DNA of 64,000 nucleotides from Parasphingorhabdus flavimaris. GTDB taxonomy: Bacteria; Pseudomonadota; Alphaproteobacteria; Sphingomonadales; Sphingomonadaceae. The position numbers and the translations under genes are program-made. The notes under the pieces are model-generated. The model did not search any database and had not been told where the DNA came from. It saw nothing but the letters and a program-made list of their open reading frames with translations. Position 1 is the first letter of the stretch. Each line of letters begins with the position of its first letter. The stretch covers positions 310,001 through 374,000 of the forward strand of contig NZ_JABWMH010000001.1 of assembly GCF_013371215.1 (NCBI RefSeq), given 5' to 3'. This document shows, piece after piece, positions 59,090 to 64,000 of the stretch.

Positions 59090-59551
59090 CTAGAAATTGC
59101 GGCCATTTGCGGCGATGTTCATGGCAGCATCGCTGGCCAGCTGGTCGGCGCGCTCATTGTCGGCGTCGCCTGCATGGCCCTTGACCCACTCCCATTCGAT
59201 CTGATGGGGTTCGACCGCCTTTAAGAGGTCCTGCCAGAGATCGGCATTCTTGACCGGCTTTCGCGCGGCTGTTCTCCAGCCGTTTTTCTGCCAGCCGAAA
59301 ATCCATTGGGTAATGCCGTCTTTTACATATTTGCTGTCGATTGACAGCTTGACCTTGCAGGGGCGCTTGAGCGTGTTGAGCGCCTCGATGGCGGCGCGCA
59401 ACTCCATGCGGTTATTGGTGGTGTCCGGTTCCCCGCCGGAAATTTCCTTTTCCTTGTCACCAAAACGGATCAGCGCGCCCCAGCCGCCGGGTCCCGGATT
59501 GCCCTTGCACGCACCGTCTGTGGCTATTTCTACGATCTGCGTTTCGGTCAT
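59090..59551 (-). CDS. rnhA: Ribonuclease HI
   Basis: RNase HI cleaves the RNA strand of RNA-DNA hybrids. The 153-residue protein is of normal length and shows the four acidic residues of the active site: Asp in [18 protein letters not shown], Glu in [13 protein letters not shown], Asp in SIDSKYV and Asp in [12 protein letters not shown]. Its ATG overlaps the thrB stop by four bases, giving the conserved ispH-thrB-rnhA order. Confidence 0.97.
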   Translation of the reverse strand: MTETQIVEIATDGACKGNPGPGGWGALIRFGDKEKEISGGEPDTTNNRMELRAAIEALNTLKRPCKVKLSIDSKYVKDGITQWIFGWQKNGWRTAARKPVKNADLWQDLLKAVEPHQIEWEWVKGHAGDADNERADQLASDAAMNIAANGRNF

Positions 59552-60507
59552 GGTTTGAAAATATCCGGATGGTTTTGATAATATCGCAGCCGCTGGAGAA
59601 AGGCTTGCGGCGGCTTGCGGGTGACCAGCGCATCGGCCGGCGTGTTGATCCAGTCATAGGCCCGCGTCAGCAGGAACCGGAGCGCTGCGCCGCGGGCCAG
59701 CAAGGGAAGCGCCTCGCGTTCGGCATCGCTGAGCGCGAAGGCCGAGGCGTATCCCGCGATCAAGGCTTGTGAGACGGGGTCGTGAAAATCGGTGCCGTCG
59801 TCCGAAAAGCACCAGGCTGCGTGGGTCACGGCGAGATCATAGGCACGGATATCGGTGCAGGAGAAGTAAAAGTCGATCAGGCCGGTGACCCGATCGCCGA
59901 GCATTAACACATTGTCGGGGAAAAGGTCTGCGTGAATAACCGAGCGGGGCAGGTGGTGCGGCCAATGTTGGTCGAGATGATCCAGTTCATCGGCAATCGC
60001 CTGCGCAAGGCCCGGGGCGATTTTGTCGAGTTCGGCCGGACCACATTGCTCCGCCAGCGACCACCAGCCGTCATGATCAAGGCTGTTGCGTCGTTCAGGC
60101 CCGAAATCGGCAAGCGCTCTGTGCATCTCGCCCAGTGCTTCGCCTGTCGCGCGTGCTTGGGCGGCGGTCGGGTGGCTGACGGAAACGCCGGGCAGAAATT
60201 TTATCAGACAGGCGCGGCGCCCGCAAAGGTTGTGGATTTTCGTCCCTTCGCGGTCGGCGATCATCGGCGGTACCAGACAGCCATGCTCGGCCAGATGGTC
60301 GAGCATGGCGATGAAAAACGGCAGGTCGGCGGGGTCGACCCTTTTTTCATACAAGGTCAGGATGAACCGGTCCTGGGTTGTTTCCAGCAGATAATTGCTG
60401 TTCTCCACGCCTTCGGCAATGCCCTTGGCAGACACCAGTGTTCCGGCATCGAAACGGGTGAGGAACTGGTCGATTTCCTCTGCGCTGACCTTGGTATAGA
60501 CCGCCAT
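59548..60507 (-). CDS. thrB: Homoserine kinase (ChoK-type ThrB)
   Basis: This is the aminoglycoside-phosphotransferase-fold homoserine kinase common in alphaproteobacteria, not the GHMP kinase of enteric bacteria. The 319-residue protein has [19 protein letters not shown] near residue 32 and the catalytic loop [14 protein letters not shown] near 190, followed by GLIDFYFSC as the metal-binding step. It phosphorylates L-homoserine in threonine synthesis. It shares one or two bases with ispH (TGATG) and overlaps rnhA. Confidence 0.94.
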   Translation of the reverse strand: MAVYTKVSAEEIDQFLTRFDAGTLVSAKGIAEGVENSNYLLETTQDRFILTLYEKRVDPADLPFFIAMLDHLAEHGCLVPPMIADREGTKIHNLCGRRACLIKFLPGVSVSHPTAAQARATGEALGEMHRALADFGPERRNSLDHDGWWSLAEQCGPAELDKIAPGLAQAIADELDHLDQHWPHHLPRSVIHADLFPDNVLMLGDRVTGLIDFYFSCTDIRAYDLAVTHAAWCFSDDGTDFHDPVSQALIAGYASAFALSDAEREALPLLARGAALRFLLTRAYDWINTPADALVTRKPPQAFLQRLRYYQNHPDIFKP

Positions 60508-61466
60508 CAGGCCGCTTCGAGTCCGCGGGGCAGTTTGAAGACCATATTCTCGTCAGCGGTCGTGACCTTTTCCTCGCGGATGTCGAAATGGCCTTCGAGC
60601 AGGAGGCGTACCTCGTTCACCAATATTTCCGGCGCCGATGCTCCAGCGGTCAGGCCCAGGCTGTTGACGCCATCCAGCCAGGCGAGGTCGATTTCGCTGG
60701 CGCGCTGGATCAGTTTCGCTCTTGCGCCGCAGCGCTCGGCAACCTCTACCAGGCGCAGGCTGTTCGAGCTGTTGGGAGCGCCGATGACAAACACGAGTTC
60801 GCAGGTTTCTGCGATTTTCTTAACCGCATCCTGACGGTTGGAGGTGGCGTAGCAGATATCCTCGCCTTTTGGTCCGACGATGGAGGGGAAACGCGCCTGC
60901 AGTGCCGCGACAATCGCATGGGTGTCATCGACCGACAAGGTCGTCTGGGTCAGAAAAGCGAGCGCGTCCGGATCTGCCGGGTCCAGCGCGGCGACATCCT
61001 CGAGCGTTTCCACCAGGGTCATCTGGCCTTCCTCGACCTGGCCGAAAGTGCCGATCACCTCGGGGTGATAGGCGTGGCCCACGAAAATGATATGGCGGCC
61101 TGCTTCGGTTTGCCGTTCCGCCTGACGATGGACCTTGGATACCAGGGGACAGGTCGCATCGAGATATTCCAGACCACGCTCTTCGGCTTTATGGGGAACA
61201 GCCTTGGGCACGCCGTGCGCCGAAAAAACGACAGGCACGCCATCGGGCACTTCGTCCAGTTCCTCGACAAATATCGCGCCCATTTTCTTCAATTCGTCGA
61301 CAACATAGCGGTTGTGGACGATTTCGTGCCGGACATAGACCGGTGCGCCATATTTTTTAATCGCCAGCTCGACGATTTTTATGGCGCGGTCGACGCCTGC
61401 GCAAAAGCCGCGAGGCGCTGCCACAAGCAAGTCAATCTGCCGTTTTTGCTTATCCGAATGAATCAT
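60507..61466 (-). CDS. ispH: 4-hydroxy-3-methylbut-2-enyl diphosphate reductase
   Basis: IspH is the last, iron-sulphur enzyme of the MEP isoprenoid pathway. The conserved cysteines are visible in [13 protein letters not shown] near residue 20, [11 protein letters not shown] near 105 and in the later [12 protein letters not shown] region near 205. The start is the ATG at 61466 with AAGGA 8 bases upstream; an in-frame GTG at 61493 would add nine residues and is less likely. The protein is then 319 residues. It heads the ispH-thrB-rnhA run. Confidence 0.96.
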   Translation of the reverse strand: MIHSDKQKRQIDLLVAAPRGFCAGVDRAIKIVELAIKKYGAPVYVRHEIVHNRYVVDELKKMGAIFVEELDEVPDGVPVVFSAHGVPKAVPHKAEERGLEYLDATCPLVSKVHRQAERQTEAGRHIIFVGHAYHPEVIGTFGQVEEGQMTLVETLEDVAALDPADPDALAFLTQTTLSVDDTHAIVAALQARFPSIVGPKGEDICYATSNRQDAVKKIAETCELVFVIGAPNSSNSLRLVEVAERCGARAKLIQRASEIDLAWLDGVNSLGLTAGASAPEILVNEVRLLLEGHFDIREEKVTTADENMVFKLPRGLEAA

Positions 61467-61624
61467 AATCAGGTCCTTAGGGAATAACTGCACCGGCGAA
61501 AAGCCCGTCTGTTCATCTTATGGACGGTTGCACCGCATTAAAGGCACAGATAAGGGTTGCGGGATTTTTATCGATACGCATGAAGCCTATGTGTGTTGCC
61601 CGTGATCAAAGGCAAGGATTGAGA

Positions 61625-62284
61625 ATGATGGCGAATGGCCGGTTGAAGAAATTAGTTTTGGTGACGGTCTCGATTTTGGCTGTCAGCGGATGTGCAAAAG
61701 ACGGTGCTCTCGACGTCAGTTCGGGTGTCGGCGTATCGGTCACTCGCACAGGTTGTCCTGCCGTTGCGGTTCCTGACCATACGGGCGATATCACCATCTT
61801 CAATCCTGTGAACAGCACCGATTCCAGCGCGATTGATGTTGTCGCCAATATTACCAACCTGCGGTCGACCTGCAACAGCGAAGGCGAGCGGATATATACA
61901 GAAGCGACCTTTGACGTTCGCGCCGTTCGCACCCGTCCAACCGGTGCCCGCACGGTTACCGTTCCATATTTCTCCACCGTCATCCAGGGCGGCACCGCAG
62001 TGGTCGCCAAGCGGATCAACAATGTAACGCTGCAATTTGCCGATGGTGACTATCGCGCTTCGGCTTCGGCCAAGGCAGGCTCTTATGTCGACGCCTCTGC
62101 AGCGCGTTTGCCCGAAGATGTGATCGAACGCCTGACCCGCAAGCGCAAGGCCGGAGACCCCGATGCCGCGCTTGACCCGCTGGCTGATCCGGCCGTTCGG
62201 GCCGCTGTCGCGCGCTCTTCTTTCGAATTGCTCGTCGGTTTCCAGCTTACCCAGGCACAGTTGCAATATAACGCTACCCGATAG
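61625..62284 (+). CDS. Lipoprotein of unknown function
   Basis: From the ATG at 61625 (AAGGATTGAGA upstream) the product is 219 residues, with a lipoprotein signal LVLVTVSILAVSGCAK (Cys near residue 23). The mature part has a beta-rich region with GDITIFNPVNSTDSSAIDVV and SEGERIYTEATFDVRAVR, then a basic helical stretch near DVIERLTRKRKAGD. I recognise no named family, although such lipoproteins precede argS in related genomes as far as I recall. A tandem ATG at 61628 is an equal choice. Confidence 0.82.
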   Translation: MMANGRLKKLVLVTVSILAVSGCAKDGALDVSSGVGVSVTRTGCPAVAVPDHTGDITIFNPVNSTDSSAIDVVANITNLRSTCNSEGERIYTEATFDVRAVRTRPTGARTVTVPYFSTVIQGGTAVVAKRINNVTLQFADGDYRASASAKAGSYVDASAARLPEDVIERLTRKRKAGDPDAALDPLADPAVRAAVARSSFELLVGFQLTQAQLQYNATR

Positions 62285-62356
62285 GGTTGCCTGAAATGAC
62301 GAATGTTCGCGCCTGATCCAGTCGGGCCCCTTTTCCTATGATGAATTGAGCCAATC

Positions 62357-64000
62357 ATGCTGTTCCAGATTTTTCAGAAACATGTTGATGCTGTTTTGGA
62401 TGAACTGACCGAAGCGGGGACCTTGCCTGCCGGGTTGGACCGTTCCAATGTCACGCTCGAGCCGCCCCGCGACCCTGCGCACGGCGACCTGTCGACCAAT
62501 GCCGCGATGGTGCTGTCAAAAGCTGCTGGCATGAAACCGCGCGATCTGGCGGAAAAGATCACGGAAAAGCTGGGCCAGCTCGACGATGTCCAGTCGGTGG
62601 ACATTGCCGGCCCCGGGTTCATCAACCTGCGGGTGGCCGAACCGGTCTTGCTGCGGGAATTGCTTGAAATCGCAGAGCTTGGGTCCGAATATGGTCGGTC
62701 GGACAAAGGCCGGGGCGTCACCGTCAATGTCGAATATGTTTCCGCCAATCCGACCGGACCAATGCACATGGGTCATTGTCGCGGTGCGGTCGTCGGCGAT
62801 GCGCTGGCCGATTTGCTCGAAGCGGTCGGTCACAAGGTGATCCGGGAATATTATGTCAATGACGCCGGCTCGCAGGTCGCCACGCTCGCCCGTTCGGCGC
62901 ATCTGCGCTATCGCGAAGCGCTTGGCGACGATATCGGCGCGATACCGGAGGGGCTTTACCCGGGCGATTATCTGAAGCCGGTCGGCGAAGCGCTGGCCGC
63001 CGAATTTGGCGATAAATACAAGGATAGCGCCGAATCCGAATGGTTGCTGATTTTCCGCAAGGCAGCGGTTGCCAAGATGATGGACATGATCCGCTCGGAT
63101 CTCGCCCTGCTCGGCATCCGGCATGATGTCTTCTCGTCCGAAGCCGACCTGCATGCTGCCGGCAAGGCGGATATCGCCGAAGCCGAGCTGCGGTCGCGCG
63201 ATCTGGTTTACGACGGAGTGCTTGAGCAACCAAAGGGCAAGGTCATCGAGGACTGGGAAGCGGTCGAGTTGCCTTTGTTCCGCTCGACCCAATTCGGCGA
63301 TGACCAGGACCGTCCGATCAAGAAATCCGACGGCAGCTGGACCTATTTTGGCGGCGATCTCGCTTACCATTTCCAAAAAGCCCAGAGCGCCGACGAGCTG
63401 ATCAATATCTGGGGTGCCGATCACAGCGGCACGGTCAAGCGGATCAAGGCTGCGGTTGCGGCGCTGACCGAAGGCAAGACCAAGTTTGACGTCAAACTGG
63501 TCCAGATGGTGCGCCTGCTGCGCAACGGCGAGCCGGAGAAAATGTCCAAGCGCTCGGGCAATTTCGTTACCATTGCCGATATGGTCGAGGAAGTGGGCAA
63601 GAATGCGGTGCGTTTCACGATGCTGATGCGCAAGGCCGACGCCCAGATGGACTTTGATTTTGCCAAGGTGATGGAAGCGTCCCGCGACAACCCGGTTTTC
63701 TATGTGCAATATGCCCACGCCCGTATCCAGTCGATCCTGCGCAAGGCGGCAGACGAGGGCGTCCTGCCTTCGCCGGACAAGCTGGACAACCTCGGCGAGG
63801 AGGAGATGGACCTGATCAAGATGGCCGCGCAATTCCCGCGGATTGTCGAATCGGCGGCGGCTTCCCGTGAGCCGCACCGAGTCGCATTCTATCTGAATGA
63901 CCTCGCGGCGGCATTTCATGCTTTTTATAATCTGGGCAATGACCGGCCTGAGAAGCGGATCATAATGGTTAACGACCCGGAAACGACATCGGCAAGGCTT
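62357..64000 (+). CDS. argS: Arginyl-tRNA synthetase, N-terminal part, cut by window edge
   Basis: The open frame starts at the ATG at 62357 and runs past base 64000 with 548 codons visible, so only the C-terminal anticodon-binding tail is missing. It shows the N-terminal Add1-type domain (PRDPAHGDLSTNAAMVLSK), the HIGH-like NPTGPMHMGHCRGAVVGD near residue 135, EYYVNDAGSQVATLARSA near 172, and MSK in the late NGEPEKMSKRSGNFVTIADM near 395. ArgS needs bound tRNA for amino acid activation. The lipoprotein gene ends 72 bases upstream. Confidence 0.97.
   Translation, partial: MLFQIFQKHVDAVLDELTEAGTLPAGLDRSNVTLEPPRDPAHGDLSTNAAMVLSKAAGMKPRDLAEKITEKLGQLDDVQSVDIAGPGFINLRVAEPVLLRELLEIAELGSEYGRSDKGRGVTVNVEYVSANPTGPMHMGHCRGAVVGDALADLLEAVGHKVIREYYVNDAGSQVATLARSAHLRYREALGDDIGAIPEGLYPGDYLKPVGEALAAEFGDKYKDSAESEWLLIFRKAAVAKMMDMIRSDLALLGIRHDVFSSEADLHAAGKADIAEAELRSRDLVYDGVLEQPKGKVIEDWEAVELPLFRSTQFGDDQDRPIKKSDGSWTYFGGDLAYHFQKAQSADELINIWGADHSGTVKRIKAAVAALTEGKTKFDVKLVQMVRLLRNGEPEKMSKRSGNFVTIADMVEEVGKNAVRFTMLMRKADAQMDFDFAKVMEASRDNPVFYVQYAHARIQSILRKAADEGVLPSPDKLDNLGEEEMDLIKMAAQFPRIVESAAASREPHRVAFYLNDLAAAFHAFYNLGNDRPEKRIIMVNDPETTSARL

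Noticed and set aside
1-64000. CRISPR arrays, tRNA or rRNA genes, transposases, phage genes
   Set aside because: I looked for regularly spaced direct repeats, cloverleaf sequences with CCA-type ends and transposase or integrase motifs, and found none. The cloverleaf-like element at 29508-29649 has no tRNA consensus boxes.

Overview
The window reads as a chromosome segment of an alphaproteobacterium of the order Sphingomonadales (Sphingopyxis, Sphingorhabdus or Parasphingorhabdus type). This is an inference from protein style: several TonB-dependent receptors, a cpa-type Tad pilus locus, short-form HisG, a ChoK-type ThrB, CobS/CobT, and a J-domain/BolA/CobS neighbourhood. No rRNA, tRNA, CRISPR array, prophage or insertion-sequence transposase was seen. 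Coding density is high and no gene-free stretch exceeds 300 bases.

Layout. 1-1978 (minus) holds the 5' part of a D-2-hydroxyacid dehydrogenase and cysS. 2034-19863 (minus) is the most unusual block: an apparent operon encoding an exported TPR-CHAT protease-like protein, a CHASE2-domain adenylate/guanylate cyclase, a small exported protein, a TpsB outer-membrane transporter and a 3308-residue TpsA adhesin. A near-consensus CRP-type palindrome lies upstream. 20076-27788 (mostly minus) has a nitroreductase, cobT, a class A penicillin-binding protein, a small membrane protein, an AbrB/Doc toxin-antitoxin module and cobS, then a J-domain protein. The toxin-antitoxin module is bracketed by a 20-bp direct repeat made from the 3' end of cobS. 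27903-35740 (mostly plus) carries bolA, a cupin, a pirin, a DUF2332 protein (minus), hisG, hisD, a DUF1993 protein, nusB, an esterase and thiL. 35896-41190 (plus) carries the proton pyrophosphatase hppA with a strong terminator, a GNAT/FemAB-like gene paired with a JmjC/cupin-like gene, a membrane protein and an ABM monooxygenase.

41248-49532 contains two TonB-dependent receptors on either side of infA-maf-RNase E/G-maiA-GFA, ending in a MarR regulator. 49585-56654 (minus) is a Tad/Flp pilus operon, cpaA-cpaB-cpaC-cpaD-cpaE-tadB-tadC, in which the CpaF/TadA motor ATPase is absent from its expected place. 56736-59080 (plus) has a lysophospholipase-like hydrolase, an FAD oxidoreductase and a YegP-type protein. 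59090-61466 (minus) is ispH-thrB-rnhA. 61625-64000 (plus) has a lipoprotein and the start of argS, which runs off the window.

How it fits together. Much of the window is housekeeping: two aminoacyl-tRNA synthetases, histidine and thiamine synthesis, isoprenoid synthesis, translation initiation and antitermination. Two surface-attachment systems are set into it, the Tad pilus and the CHAT/CHASE2-cyclase-linked two-partner secretion operon. The latter is the best candidate for an under-described system: second-messenger synthesis, a caspase-fold protein and a giant secreted adhesin appear to be made from one transcript that may itself respond to cAMP. Several structured intergenic repeats are also present, one of which supplies the Shine-Dalgarno sequence of hisD.
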